Shown here in pieces: positions 1-34,797 of a stretch of 64,000 nt of DNA. Below the pieces are notes generated by a model. That model saw only the letters and a list, made by a program, of their open reading frames with translations, ran no database searches and was not told where the DNA came from. The DNA is from Allolobophora icterica. Its lineage: Eukaryota; Annelida; Clitellata; Crassiclitellata; Lumbricidae. The position numbers and the translations under genes were made by a program. How positions within the stretch are numbered: the first letter of the stretch is position 1; every line of letters begins with the position of its first letter. The stretch spans positions 73,287,280 to 73,351,279 of the forward strand of contig OY744605.1 of NCBI GenBank assembly GCA_963556255.1. The letters are read 5' to 3'.

Positions 1-13
1 AATGAGAGTAGTA

Positions 14-32
14 ATTACGAAGTGATGATGAC

Positions 33-107
<75 letters not shown>

Positions 108-156
108 ATGATGATGACGATGATGACGATGATGATGATGATGATAATGATGCTGG

Positions 157-193
<37 letters not shown>

Positions 194-216
194 AATGATG
201 ATGATGATGCTGATGC

Positions 217-279
<63 letters not shown>

Positions 280-323
280 CGACGGTGGTGGTGATGATGA
301 TGATGACGACGATGATAATGTGG
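14..323. repeat. (GAT)n/(ATG)n microsatellite
   Basis: About 300 bases of nearly pure GAT triplets with scattered GAC, GGT and GCT interruptions. Both strands stay open by chance (poly-His on one, poly-Met on the other). It is a trinucleotide microsatellite, not coding. Confidence 0.97.
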
Positions 324-1056
324 CAAAATGCATCGCCTCTAGCGCTAAAGAAATGCGTGACTTAAGGCCGGCCCAGGTGACAGCGCATGCGCGCTAGGCT
401 AGGCTAGGCTAAGCATTGAGTTTAGCCCGAGCAGTGTCAGTGTTGACGAGGCAGGCCATTGAGAAGGGTCGAAGCGAGAAAGCTCTCCGAGAAAGTTTCG
501 ACGAAATAATTCGAAATTAATCGACATTTCGGAATTCCTTCGTGAACTTGGGAAAAAGGGGACTCGAACAGTGAATCGATCGACATTTCCGCATCGGAAG
601 ATCGAAATTTGGGCCGATCGTCGCCGGACTTTGCGAACGGACGAATTGGGAGAAGACAGTTCGCCGCTCGACGGACAGCTTGTCAGGACGTCCTTTCCTA
701 AGCAGGCAACCTGTTGTATTATTCTTATTTTTGACCTAGAAGTAATGTTTTCTGGCCCGGAATAGTATTCGCCAGTTAAATTATCGGTGTCGATGAGCGA
801 GTAAGAAATTGGGGATTGTCCGCTCTTTCCCTTTCCGTGCTCAGGCGTCGCATCACTGTGTAGTAGTAACCCTCGTAGGTAAGGTGAGGCCCTGACGCGC
901 ACGTGCATCACTTGTAAGGACTGATCTATAGTGGAAGGTCAGTTGTAAATGTAATTTTGCATAGATGTTAAGATGTGAAATCTTCACTGCTAGTTAAAGG
1001 TTTAAAGGTTGATTATTATTAATAGAAACATTGGAAAGAACTAAGGACAAGACAAT
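324..1056. other. Unassigned GC-richer stretch before the 1057 ORF
   Basis: This segment is visibly richer in CG dinucleotides than its surroundings (about 360-900) and leads into the ORF that starts near 1057. It could be a 5' leader or promoter region of a gene or an old retroelement. An antisense open frame (399-911) has no recognisable domain. I see no TATA box or repeat termini that would decide. Confidence 0.4.
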
Positions 1057-1704
1057 TTGTGTAATTGCATATTTAAGTTTAATTTGTTTGACAATATTAA
1101 AATAATGAGTTTAAGTAAATCTGAACTCCTTGAATTGGTGCTTAGGAATTCTAATGTAAATGCAGAAGTCATTCAAAGAGTATTAGCGAAGTTAGTAGAG
1201 ACTTCTAAGGCGCCGGCTTCCTTAGAAGCAGAGAACTCCGCCCAGTGGGAGGTTCGATCCCAAGTCACTTACGATGACACAGATAGAGTAAGCCTAGGTG
1301 AGGAAGGAGTTCCCCTTGACATGAACAATAAATCTGTGTATGGGTCCAGTTCGAATCCTGAGGTAATCTTCAAGGGAGGCCTTGTTTCCAGACCGGAAAC
1401 CGCGGACAGCCGTTCAGCCGTCCTGGTAGATGCTGAAAGGGCAGTAGGAATTGGTGAGTCAAGGGAGGGGAACTTGTCCTTAGGCCAGCCTAGGCGTAGT
1501 GAAAGGTTAAAGGGTAAAGCAGCCGTCCGTTCTAGACAAGAGGAGTGGCACCCTCTGCATAGGAAGTCCTTCAAATCACTTGACACTGCCCAGTATCAGG
1601 ACCCAACACAGCGCACGGGCATCCGAGGTGGGGCCTTCGCGACAATAATAATCATGATGATGATGCAAGTGATCAGCTTGTCGAATCTAATCTACTTCTT
1701 CTAA
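1057..1704 (+). CDS. Hypothetical protein, possibly a Gag-like remnant
   Basis: An uninterrupted frame of 215 codons. The second Met, at 1105 (MSLSKSELLELV), is preceded by A-rich sequence and looks a better start than the first. From there the frame opens with a short predicted helical stretch (about 35 residues, LLELVLRN...VIQRVLAKLV). A polar, low-complexity middle follows, then a basic patch containing RRSERLKGK. The last 20 codons run into a small ATC/ATG repeat and are probably not native. Small helical N-termini and RRSERL-type basic patches occur in retroelement Gag-region proteins, so a degraded element is possible, but I found no LTRs, zinc knuckle or protease nearby. No function can be assigned. 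Confidence 0.4.
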   Translation: MCNCIFKFNLFDNIKIMSLSKSELLELVLRNSNVNAEVIQRVLAKLVETSKAPASLEAENSAQWEVRSQVTYDDTDRVSLGEEGVPLDMNNKSVYGSSSNPEVIFKGGLVSRPETADSRSAVLVDAERAVGIGESREGNLSLGQPRRSERLKGKAAVRSRQEEWHPLHRKSFKSLDTAQYQDPTQRTGIRGGAFATIIIMMMMQVISLSNLIYFF

Positions 1705-2597
1705 ACTGGTTTAATGTATAGGCATGCCCTACTACGTAGGGGGGGGGTAGGAAGAAGACTGCTTACAATTTGTGCCGGGGGGTAAGTTTCCCCTAATGAA
1801 ATGGATGTTGCTGTTCAACTGACAATACTGACTCAGGCAAGCAAAATACTTCGTCCTGCAACATCCAAGGACTGAACATTTTAGATTAAACATTGCTATT
1901 GGCCATTATTGACTATGTTACGAAGGTCTTCGAACGGCAGTTTCAACTTAGTATTGTGATGTATCAGTATTATGGGCCATGCAATATTTGCTGAGCTTAA
2001 AGTGTAATCAGTGTTCTAGTGTATCATTATTACTTGTTTTTCTTTAGCTATTTGCCATTTCGTTCTGCTATTTTTTTTATGAAAGATGCAAAAAATGTTT
2101 AAAAAATTGAAGAAAACATTCAAAATCCTGTTGATTTAGAAATCTAGTTGGTCAGTGCTACAATTATTGCTGTTTAGTGCAGTGAAAATGGGATTATCAG
2201 GTCTTGAAATATTCCTGCAAAATAATTGTCGGCTGGATAACACTGTAGTAGGCCTAGGCAGGGATGGAGCCTTTTACCGCTGCATTACACCAGAAATGTG
2301 CATTCATAATGCAATCTTTAAAATCCCCATATATTTGCTGAACAGTGTCCTATATTGCCCAATATTTTAACAGTGTACCAAATTATGGAAATTTTGTGTC
2401 ATATTTATTGCAGCTTGTCCCATAAAATTTTTACAGTACACTTGAAGCCCTGCAGAAATTAATTCAACAGTTCAGTTGAACTAAAATGTATAGTCTTCCA
2501 AAGCCAGTTTTCTTGCTCCAAAAATGCGCTAAAACTCACGGCAATTTAGAAATCCAACTTTTTTCCGGGGGAGGACCCGGACCCACGACTTCAAAGG
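1705..2597. other. Unique-looking AT-rich sequence, nothing recognised
   Basis: No ORF with family resemblance, no terminal repeats and no tandem repeats beyond a G run at 1740-1749. Confidence 0.5.
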
Positions 2598-2745
2598 TAG
2601 GAGAGGGGAGGGGATGGGAATGTACTAGAGGGGTAAAGGGAGAGGGGAGTGGATTGGGTGGGGAAGGGAAAGGAAGGGGGGAAGGGAGTGGAGGTGTAGT
2701 GGAGGAAGGGAGTGGATATAGGGAGGGGTTTACGGTAAGGGGGAT
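2598..2745 (+). repeat. Polypurine, G-rich strand-asymmetric tract
   Basis: About 150 bases are almost entirely G and A on the plus strand, with many GGG and GGGG runs (AGGGGAGGGGATGGGAA type). Such tracts can form triplex or G-quadruplex structure. No coding role is supported. Confidence 0.8.
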
Positions 2746-2843
2746 TGCTTCCAGCTTACAGGGGGATAGTAGGCCCTGTGCATAGGCATAGAAGAATAGC
2801 AGTTCTTGTGGTAGCCAGGGAGCAGTCTTTGGTAGGAAGTCTT

Positions 2844-3377
2844 CAAAGCTCGAGGGTACGTACCATACGTATTCTATGTTTTGAAAGGTACGTACGTTTT
2901 TTAACGTACCCTTTTTTAGGGTACGTAAACAATTCAAAAATACGTTAATCAAACAATTGTTTTTCGCATTTTTCAACACTTTCACGTGCGTCCATTCTTT
3001 CCCACGTTCTCTGGGCATCGCTGAATCGCTGACTGATGCGTATAAAGATATACTACAACTTTCGAGTTACAGAAATTTGCAAACCAGTGATGTGTACTTA
3101 GCTCTCCTCAGAATGAAAGTAGGCCTACAATTTGCATTTACATTAATTATAACCAAAGAATTTATCGAATTAAATTTACTGCTACGCTACCGGAAGTACC
3201 GGTTTCAATGACGCATACTGTTGACGTCAGATTATACGTATGCTATGGGTCGCCGAGTAAACCATAAAAATTTTCGTGTATGATACGTACCATAGGCCTA
3301 CGCGTATTGTATTTTTTGAAAGGTACGTACGTATTTTAACGTATTCTATTTTAGGGTACGCGTACCCTCGAGCTTTG
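2844..3377. mobile_element. hAT-like MITE (534 bp)
   Basis: The ends are inverted copies beginning CAAAGCTCGAGGGTACG. Identical 8-bp duplications GAAGTCTT flank them (2836-2843 and 3378-3385). The interior has several GTACGTAC-type palindromes and no coding capacity. The 8-bp duplication is the hAT superfamily hallmark. Confidence 0.88.
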
Positions 3378-3603
3378 GAAGTCTTAGTGAATTAACTTTC
3401 TCAGCCTCGGCATTCATAACCTCGGAGAACCAGGGCTGATGGCTTCTTCACCATCGGATATTCTCACCCACAGCGTACGACCGATTTACTGAGAATTCTT
3501 AAAGAGTTTTAATCTGATTATACGTCTCTTTCATTAATGTTCCTTCTGAGATAGGGGTTGAAGAATATTTCGGGCTATTGTTTAAAACACTGTCAATTGG
3601 ATT

Positions 3604-3746
3604 CTTCATTCATTCGTTCGTTCAGGCATTCATTCGTTATTCATTGAAACACAATACAATTGTCACTTCCATTCATTCATTCACTAATTCATTCATTCAT
3701 TCTTTGATTCGTTTATTCATCCGTTTGTCATTCATTCGTGCATTTA
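3604..3746. repeat. (ATTC)n tetranucleotide repeat
   Basis: Imperfect CATT/ATTC repeats with TTCG variants, ending in a short (AT)n run at about 3746. Confidence 0.9.
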
Positions 3747-4425
3747 TATATATATATAGCAATTGTCACTTGGATTCTAAGTTCGAGCGACCCAAGGGCG
3801 AAAATGTAAAAGGCAGAAGCAACAGCAGGGAACCACTTAGCTAAAAAACGAACACAGCGTGAGGTAGTGATCTCTGGCTGACCTCGCCAAAACACCTGAA
3901 GTAATAGACTTCTAAGAAGCCCCACAGGTGTGGTAAGGAGGGGTCGATTTAGGTGGCTTAAGAGGAGGGAATGAGGCGGGGACGCAACTATAAATGCAGG
4001 CAGACATGCAACCTTGCATATAAACAATGACGGGCAGACGAATTGGAAGAGGGGAGGAGGGATGGGGGGACAGATGGAGGGAAGGAGGGAGGATCGGTGA
4101 GGTAAGGTAAGGTAACGCAATGTAGGCCTAATGTAAGGTAAGACTAACTTACGGAAAGGCTAAAGCAAAGCCTCTAGTCTAGGCTTTAGAGGGAGGGTTA
4201 GAGGCTTCTCCGACATCGTCTCCTTTGTGCACTTATGCCCATGACCTAGATTTATAGGCTTAGGTCTAAGGTCTTTAGCAAGTGCTCTCGCTGTCATACT
4301 ACACCGTCTCTCAATTTAAGCGGGAACGTTTATTCAGCGACAAGTTATATTGTAGTGGAGTAGGCATGGCCAAGTACGGTAGAGTAAACGGGCAGGATAG
4401 TGTAGAAGGGACGGGAAGGGACAAT
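3747..4425. other. Region downstream of the left-hand gene
   Basis: No gene recognised. A minus-strand AATAAA (plus-strand TTTATT at 4329-4334) could serve as a distal poly(A) signal for the gene ending at 4665. A G/A-rich stretch lies at 4050-4115. Confidence 0.4.
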
Positions 4426-4570
4426 CAGTAGCGGCGCCACGATTTGAAAAGTAGTACGGCAAATTAGAGGGTCTGGGTAAAAGTGTATGGCAAAATTATG
4501 TTTTTGCCGTAAAACCTTAAAAAGTGGTACGGCAAAAGCCGTACAACAAACATAGGCGGCGGCGCCACTG
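4426..4570. mobile_element. hAT-like MITE (145 bp) in a probable 3' UTR
   Basis: The ends are CAGTAGCGGCGCC on the left and, inverted on the right, CAGTGGCGCCGCC. They are flanked by exact 8-bp duplications GGGACAAT (4418-4425 and 4571-4578). The interior contains inverted TACGGCAAA/TTTGCCGTA words. It lies within about 250 bp of the stop codon of the minus-strand gene. Confidence 0.88.
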
Positions 4571-4609
4571 GGGACAATTGCCTTAAATAATAGCCTGCAG
4601 TTAGTTTAC

Positions 4610-4615
4610 TTTAAT
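4610..4615 (-). promoter_or_regulatory. Candidate poly(A) signal ATTAAA
   Basis: The plus strand reads TTTAAT, which is ATTAAA on the coding strand, about 50 nt past the stop codon at 4665-4667. Using it would exclude the MITE at 4426-4570 from the mRNA. Confidence 0.35.
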
Positions 4616-4664
4616 GATGACTACGAATGCAGTAACGATGATAATTATAATAGTATGATGACAC

Positions 4665-28112
<23,448 letters not shown>

Positions 28113-28677
28113 GCTGCGAAAAATATAGAAAGACGTCTGCACTCGACACAGCCAGACACACAGCAAGACACAAACGGACAGACACACATACAGACGGACA
28201 AGACCGAGTCGAAAGGAAGAGAGAGATGGACGGACAGACAGAAGGACAGAGACGAATGGAGAGACAGATCTCGAGTGACAGACGAAGAGCAGGAGTAAGT
28301 GCTACGGAGCCATATGAAAACTATTCGGCAAGCTTTTCTGTTGTTATGCATGTGGTGCAATTTTGATTGATTATTTCGTCATACACAGAATTCACTCCAC
28401 AGTTCTTGTATGTTCGGTCTCTGCTGTGTCCGTTTGTCTCCAAATATGGGGCTACTTTTCGATTCTGCCATAGATTTTATGTGTTTTGATAGGTATTATT
28501 GAATCCTGGCTGTTCTTTTGAGCCGGTTCACCTATTCAAAAGGCGGTCAGGTTCCAGGTTAGCCATTGTCGAGCTCTTCAGGCCAGGATATAGTCGTTCA
28601 ACTGGCGTCAACCGTCACGGAGAGATTCTACGTCCAGTCGACAGGCTGATGACGAATGCCTCGCTTGCAGGGGCAGT
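28113..28677. other. Upstream of the first coding exon
   Basis: GACA/GAGA-rich sequence at 28150-28280. No promoter element or exon can be fixed. Confidence 0.4.
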
Positions 28678-28893
28678 AATACAATGCAATACAATATAAC
28701 TGTATTTTGATATTGCCTCTTTCTAAAGTTTAGAAGTGCACACAACCATATAATACAACAGAACATCGATGTCGCTGAGCAACTGTGAGTGAAGGACTTG
28801 CTCAACGTCCCTACACAGTAACTGCCTCGGACGAGGCTCGAACCCGTACTCTCCGCGTTACAGGCAAAGCGCTCTAACCAATCGGCCACCATG
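28678..28893 (-). mobile_element. tRNA-derived SINE sharing a LINE tail
   Basis: On the minus strand a tRNA-like head carries an A-box-like TGGCCGATTGGTTAGAGCG and a B-box-like GGTTCGAGCCT. A 3' tail with GTGCACTTCTAAACTTT and ACAGTTATATTGTATTGCA follows. The tail closely matches the 3' end of the LINE fragment at 41310-41700. Confidence 0.85.
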
Positions 28894-30248
28894 ATGACCC
28901 GGTGGTCCTAGAGATATACGAAACATGCGAGTCTGCTTCCATCTGCAATCGATTTATTGCCGGATGGTAATGTAACCAAATGCTGTAGACTCCATCGCCC
29001 GTCCTCCTATGCCTCTTACCCGACGCACTGCGGTAGAGGAACTCTGAACATGGCGTCAACTGTCAACTCTGGATGGGAATCCTCCGATGGGGCGCTACGT
29101 GTGTGCGGGAGCCACCCAGCTCAAGACAGCGTCTGTATTTCTTTAACACTGACAGCTGCATTGGTTTCCCAGTCGCTTTTAGTACACTCTCGTGGTTAAG
29201 TGTTGAAAATTGTTTGCTTTCGATCAACATTTTGTTCTTAATGAATATCAGTTTGTTAGTTGGTATCACTAGACGCTTATCATGGAGTCTTTTAGTACTA
29301 TCACAGAGTAGGTTTAGGTATGTAAGGTAAATATAACAATAATCTTCTTTATTAAACTAGGTATATATATATTTATATATTGGGCGTAAGGCAGGACATG
29401 GCAATGCAGAAAAGTGAGTCAGGTTGACCGACTGGTCCAGTTCTACAAGTGGGTCAACGGGCCGAACGCAGAGTCCAGGCTGATGAAATCCTATTCCAAG
29501 AAAGAAGAACCTAGAGAGTGAAAGACAAGGACAGTCATGCGGACACACGCTAGTATCTACGTAGACAGATAGACAGACTTAGATGGTTAGACACGTGGTT
29601 GTTCAGGGAAACTGGAAAAGACGTTGACTCGGCTTCTGTGTTACTGTCCAATAAGATAGCTCCACATAGTGTTCATTGATATTTAGATTTATGTCTGGTA
29701 TTCTGATTGGCATGAAGTTATACGGGTAACCAGGCGATTGGTCAGACTGGTCAGTAGAGGTATGGGCCAATATGCTACACAAAGGGAAGAGGTACTGCTG
29801 GAAGCGAGAGAAGGGAGATTGTGGGTCAGTTGGGAAGTTTGGGCGCTTGCAATCGGACGCTCAGCAGTTGAGAGTTAAGTTCTGGCACTAGACGTGTATA
29901 ATACTCATGTCTAATACAAGTAGATACTAGGAGTTCATGTTCAGAAGTTTATAATAGAAGTTCTTGTGTAGTTATCGCATTCTATAGTCATCTCATCATC
30001 GTCTGTGCAATTGAACATTAATCTGCAAATGAACGCTGTAACCGTGTAAAGAGACACTCGTACCGAATGATAATGAAGACTTCTACAGAAATAAGCTGAA
30101 AGACTGATAGTTCGTGACAGACATAGAGATAGCAGAAACAATTTCGTTATAGTACTTGCAAGATAACCTAAGTTCTGTTAGTTTTTAACATCATTTAGGT
30201 TAGCATAGGTTAGGTTAGATCTGTGAGGTGCTTAAAAGATGCCATCTA
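28894..30248. other. No recognisable feature
   Basis: Unique-looking sequence. Short GT/AC and AT runs only. No open frame resembles a known family. Confidence 0.45.
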
Positions 30249-30530
30249 AAAACATACATACATGCATACTTACGTACGCGCGCACATACGTATACTACAT
30301 ACACATACATACACACACATACATACATACATACACATACATACATACATACATACACATATATACATACATACATACATACATACATAGTACATACATA
30401 CAATATCATACATACATACATACACATATATACATACATGCATGCATGCATACAGCGATACAAAAAAATTATGTACATACATAAATATATACATACGTAC
30501 AAACGTATACACATGCAAACATACATATAT
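30249..30530. repeat. (CATA)n microsatellite
   Basis: Imperfect ACAT/CATA repeats with CGTA and GTAC variants. Several overlapping open frames here are artefacts. Confidence 0.95.
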
Positions 30531-30703
30531 GTACCCACGGACGTAGCCAGACTTAAATTCAAGAGAAGGCGACTCCGGGAGACATCCTGCAGGTGTATTA
30601 GGGGTACGGAGGTATAACCCACGGAAAATTAAGTATATGTATTACATACTTTTTATAAATGCCTGCGTGCGTGCACACATACGCACCACACATGCATACA
30701 TAC

Positions 30704-31096
30704 CAGGGTTGTATTGGTAAAATAAAATTAGAGGTGAGTACACGCTACCGGTTAGTTGAAAAAATGTTTCGCGTATCCGCGCGAATACATGTTGATCCAG
30801 TTCAAAGCGTCAAACAAAATGGCATTAGTGCGTGCCCTACAAACCGTTTAGAGACAGGGCTATGTAAACGTTAAAGTTGTTTTGCAACTCGCTGGGCCAA
30901 ATAAACAGAAAATAATTAAATTTCAACGTTAAGTTATAGTCTACGCTCTACAGTAATAAAAACTATGTCAAAGTACGTTCTGGAGGTGAGTATACACGCT
31001 CTCGAGAGGTGAGTATAGGCCTACTAAATAAATATTTTGCGAGGTGAGTAGGCCCTATAGGCTGTATACCCGCCGACACCCTCGTCTACAGCCCTT
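30704..31096 (+). mobile_element. hAT-like MITE with splice-donor-like repeats (393 bp)
   Basis: The left end is CAGGGTTGTA and the right end, inverted, is AAGGGCTGTAGACGAGGG. They are flanked by exact 8-bp duplications ATACATAC (30696-30703 and 31097-31104). Four copies of GAGGTGAGTA lie inside on the plus strand. It is of the same family as 62592-62813, in opposite orientation. Confidence 0.88.
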
Positions 31097-31104
31097 ATAC
31101 ATAC

Positions 31105-31733
31105 ACTATAATATTTATTACACAAGCTTATACGTACATACATAAGCCTACTGCGTATGGGATGATGAAATGCCGTAAAGATAATCAAAGTTTAGTGTAA
31201 TTATAATGGGTCAATGTGCTCTTCAAGTCCAACAAAACAGACGTCGTGCATTTTGGAGCCCAACCAAATTTCTTGGCAGAAAAACAGTTAAAGTAGTTGA
31301 TTACATGGTTGACTTACTTTTTATATTTCAAAGGTGGTCAAGATGGAAATTCTTATTTAAAACGAACAGTCGTTAGATCTGAAGAACAATTAGACAATGT
31401 CGGTTTTTGTGTTATTGTAGAAAATAGTTCGAACCCTGCAGTCGATGTGGGTTTGCATACTGGTTAATCTGGACAAGCAGACAGATAGACACATAGACAG
31501 ACAGACAGACAGGAAGACACAGAGATAGGCATAGACAAGCACAGACAGGTACCGACACATACATGCAGACATAGGTAGACAGACACAGCAGCTTGAAAAC
31601 AGAGATGGGCACTCGTGTTGACCGACAAATCACTTTCTTTCCTGTTATAGATCTCTCTTATGCTATAGGCCCGTCACATGTCCAGTATGCGTACCTACTC
31701 TATATATAGTGTAGGCCTGTAGCTATGTTTACC
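31105..31733. other. Unassigned, with a (GACA)n run
   Basis: GACA repeats at about 31482-31515. A block with CCGACAAATC...CCTGTTATAGA at about 31621-31680 recurs at about 32260-32310, also next to GACA repeats, so it is an unclassified dispersed repeat. Confidence 0.5.
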
Positions 31734-31946
31734 AGAGATCCTGAGTGGCCGAGTGGGTTTGTAGCCCGCTAGCCACGCCGGCGGCCCGGGTTCGATTCCC
31801 GGTCGGTCGGTTTCTCAGAGATTAATTTCTCGGATCTTTACTGCGGGTGGCTCGGTCGCAATATAAACGTGGAGTACGAGGTTGTACTCTGCCTCCGACA
31901 CTGATCATCTTCGATATGAAAAAGTGTCGTTAAGCCGATATACAAC
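31734..31946 (+). mobile_element. Young tRNA-derived SINE with a 13-bp TSD
   Basis: 213 bp flanked by identical 13-bp duplications AGCTATGTTTACC (31721-31733 and 31947-31959). The head has an A-box-like TGGCCGAGTGG and a B-box-like GGTTCGATTCCC. The body ends GTCGTTAAGCCGATATACAA. Identical target duplications indicate recent insertion. Confidence 0.93.
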
Positions 31947-32198
31947 AGCTATGTTTACCTAATGCTGTAGGCTTATCCAGTGTTATGAGGTCATTTACAC
32001 CTTTGTAGTAGCCCGCTTTTCAATATCAACAGAACAGTTGAGATAGGTTACAAAAGGTTCATAAATTCAATGAATTCACTCTGTTACATCCAAGTATGTG
32101 GGGAATCAAGAGAGTGGTATAACCTCCCCCTAAATTCGACCATCGAGAGGTTAGATGAATGGCTCTATAAATTATATGGTACATCTATATATGGTACA

Positions 32199-32200
32199 TC

Positions 32201-32237
<37 letters not shown>
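32199..32237. repeat. (GACA)n microsatellite
   Basis: About ten uninterrupted GACA units. Confidence 0.95.
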
Positions 32238-32238
<1 letters not shown>

Positions 32239-32339
32239 GGCCGACACTCAGGCTGGCCGACAAAAAGAACTTTATTTCCTGTTATAGACCTCTCGTACGT
32301 TTTAGGTCTGTCTAATGTTTAAAGCCTGTCAGAGGCGGA

Positions 32340-33930
32340 TTAAGGCATGTTCAACATGTTCGGCCGAACAGGGGCCCCCACACTTGAGGGGCCCCCACAA
32401 ATGCAACAGAATTTTTTCAATATTTTATAATTATTGTTATTTGTTAAGTCTAATAGTAAAAATGAGCACAAAAAAACTCGGAACAAATTATTCGAAACTA
32501 CTTATTTAATATACACAAATACACAACTTTTGCACATAATTATGTGGACCCTATTGGAGTTTCCATTATAAGGCAGATTCATCTAAAAAAATCAGCCAGA
32601 ATTGCTAGTGAGCATTTTACTTGCTTATTTAAACACTTACTACCTGACGGTACAATAAAGGCCTATTGTTACATCATTTCAATTATGAAACACTATGAAA
32701 CACGTTTTTGTTAACAAATTTAAATTTTACGAATAAAGGCCTTTTTTACGTCACTTTTATTATGAAACAAGTATAATGTAGGCCCATAAGTTTTAATTTT
32801 AAAACCAAAGGCCCGTTGTTATGTCACTTCAATTAAGAAACACATTATTTAGTAATTTTTAGATTTAGAGAATAAAGGCATTTATTACGTCACTTCAGTA
32901 ATGAAGAAGTGTATTGTAATTATAAGTTTACATTCAGAGAATAATGGCCTTTGTTACGTAACTTCAGCAATGAAAAAGTCTAATGTCATTAAGTTCAAAT
33001 TTAGACAATAAAGGCTTATAGTTAAGTCATTACAATTGTAATGTTAAAACGTCTATTATTTTTTTTATCTCAGATCTATGGGCCTATAGAAATAAAGGCC
33101 TTGCTAATGTTATTTAACTTAGGAAAAAGTCTATTGTTATTAAGTAAAAAGTTATAGAATAAAAGACTATCATTCGTTAAAGACATCATTTCGATTATGG
33201 AACACCTCTGTAACTAATAATTTGATTCAGAGAATGAAGGCCTTTCATACGTCACTTCAATTAGGAAAAAGTCTATTAATGTTATTAAGATTAAATTAGA
33301 GAATAGGCCTAAAGGCCTATTTTCACGTCATTTCAGTTGTGAAATACGTCGTCTATTGTTTGTAATTTTAGTTAGAGAATGAAGGCCATTCTGATGTCAC
33401 TTCAATAATGAATAAATCTATTTTATTAGGTTTAAATCTAGAGAATAAAGACCTATTGTTACGTCACTTCAATTATGATCGACACGCGCTTCCATAATGA
33501 AACACATCTATTGTTAGTAGTTTTAAATTATTATTTTTATCTTCATTATTATATAATTATTGTTGTTATCGTTATTTTTATTATTACGCTTATTGTCATT
33601 ATTATTATATTTATTGCTATATATTGTTTTTTAGGCCTACTTTCGGCATCGTCATCATTATTTTTATTCGGCATTGCGCATTAATGACGCAAAATATAGA
33701 TTCATTGGGCGCCATTATAATCATTTAATGGTCTTGAAAGGGAAACTATGTACAATTTGGTACTCCCGCTTTTTAGACCAAAGTTATGCCTCTGACCTGA
33801 CGGGAACTCAAGTGCTGTGTGACACATTATAAAATGACGCCATTTTATTGTCTACTCTCTACAGTATACAGTCGTTGGGGCCCCCACAGTTTTACTGAAC
33901 AGGGCCACCACATTTGTTAATCCGGCCCTG
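32340..33930. mobile_element. hAT-like element filled with a tandem array (1591 bp)
   Basis: The ends are CAGAGGCGGATTAA and, inverted, CAGGGCCGGATTAAC. They are flanked by exact 8-bp duplications AAGCCTGT (32332-32339 and 33931-33938). Subterminal GGGGCCCCCAC words occur at both ends. No transposase frame was found, and most of the interior is a degenerate tandem repeat. Confidence 0.9.
32645..33480. repeat. Degenerate 65-80-bp tandem repeat, about 12 units
   Basis: Each unit carries the pattern AGAGAATAAAGGCCT, then TTGTTACGTCACTTCAATTA, then a variable TATTG spacer. Spacing runs from about 63 to 80 bases. The units are diverged but clearly homologous by eye. Confidence 0.88.
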
Positions 33931-33938
33931 AAGCCTGT

Positions 33939-34797
33939 ACCTATACTGCTGTAGTTTAGGCCTGCATATATATATATATATGTATGTCTATATATATGCT
34001 ATTAGGCTTGATTACAGTTAGGCTTGATTACAGTTAGGCTTGGTGTGCCATCGGTTGATGCCTTGTGCTTTAGAAGTTACTGCACTGTTGTGTTGGCTTA
34101 GGTCCCTATTAAGTGTGTTACGGGAGTCGGAATTACTTGTCTCGTATATCCTACGCATGCCTAATGCTGTAGATATTGACATGATTAGGGCGTATACGGT
34201 TGATTTTAGTGCACCATCGGTTGACGCCTTATATGCATCAGACACTGGAGCGATAAAAGTTACCAACTGCGATTGCAATTATAGTCCTTCCGGAGTCGTA
34301 TCAGCAATGCCAAGCAGGATCCGCTGGCGGAGAAGCAGAGGAAATAAGATGTATATCGATCCACTTAACGGGTGACTGGAATACCATTACACTTGGCAAC
34401 CAGTTGTTGTGCTGTTGGTAGCAACGCAATTTGAGGGTTTAAACATGGCCGCTATCTTTAGAATGTTGAACCCGAGTTAGCACCTCCGCCAAATAATCCA
34501 TCGACCCCTGGGCAACGCTTAGGAGGTTTTTTATAGCGGGTTACCATGCGTTGCTTTTTAACACACGCCCAAGTGCACAGGCGTCGTGTCTAATTGCAAA
34601 TCCTGGATCTGGTCGCTGTAGATAATTGACTTAATTGATCACATGCACAAAATCTGTTTTACAGGTTCTGGCCTGTACAGGAGCTTAATAAGCCAACGCT
34701 AGCCATTTGCAGAGCAGGCTAAAGGCACGCAGACCATGTGCAAACAGAGACAGAAACTCGTGCCTAGTTATACGTTGAAATGCCATATCTTTATATT
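33939..34797. other. Intergenic, with an unclassified dispersed repeat
   Basis: At 34040-34075 the words GTGTGCCATCGGTTGATGCC and CTTGTGC recur, inverted, near 54590-54625. A related copy is at about 34210-34240. This is probably the 3' part of a SINE family. Confidence 0.5.

Noticed and set aside
15..365. Long poly-His and poly-Met open frames
   Set aside because: They are translations of the GAT/ATG microsatellite and have no gene structure.
399..911. 170-codon antisense frame
   Set aside because: No recognisable domain, no splice partners, and it overlaps a likely leader region. Openness can be due to higher GC content.
34040..34375. 111-codon plus-strand frame
   Set aside because: It overlaps dispersed repeat words also found near 54600 and has no family resemblance.
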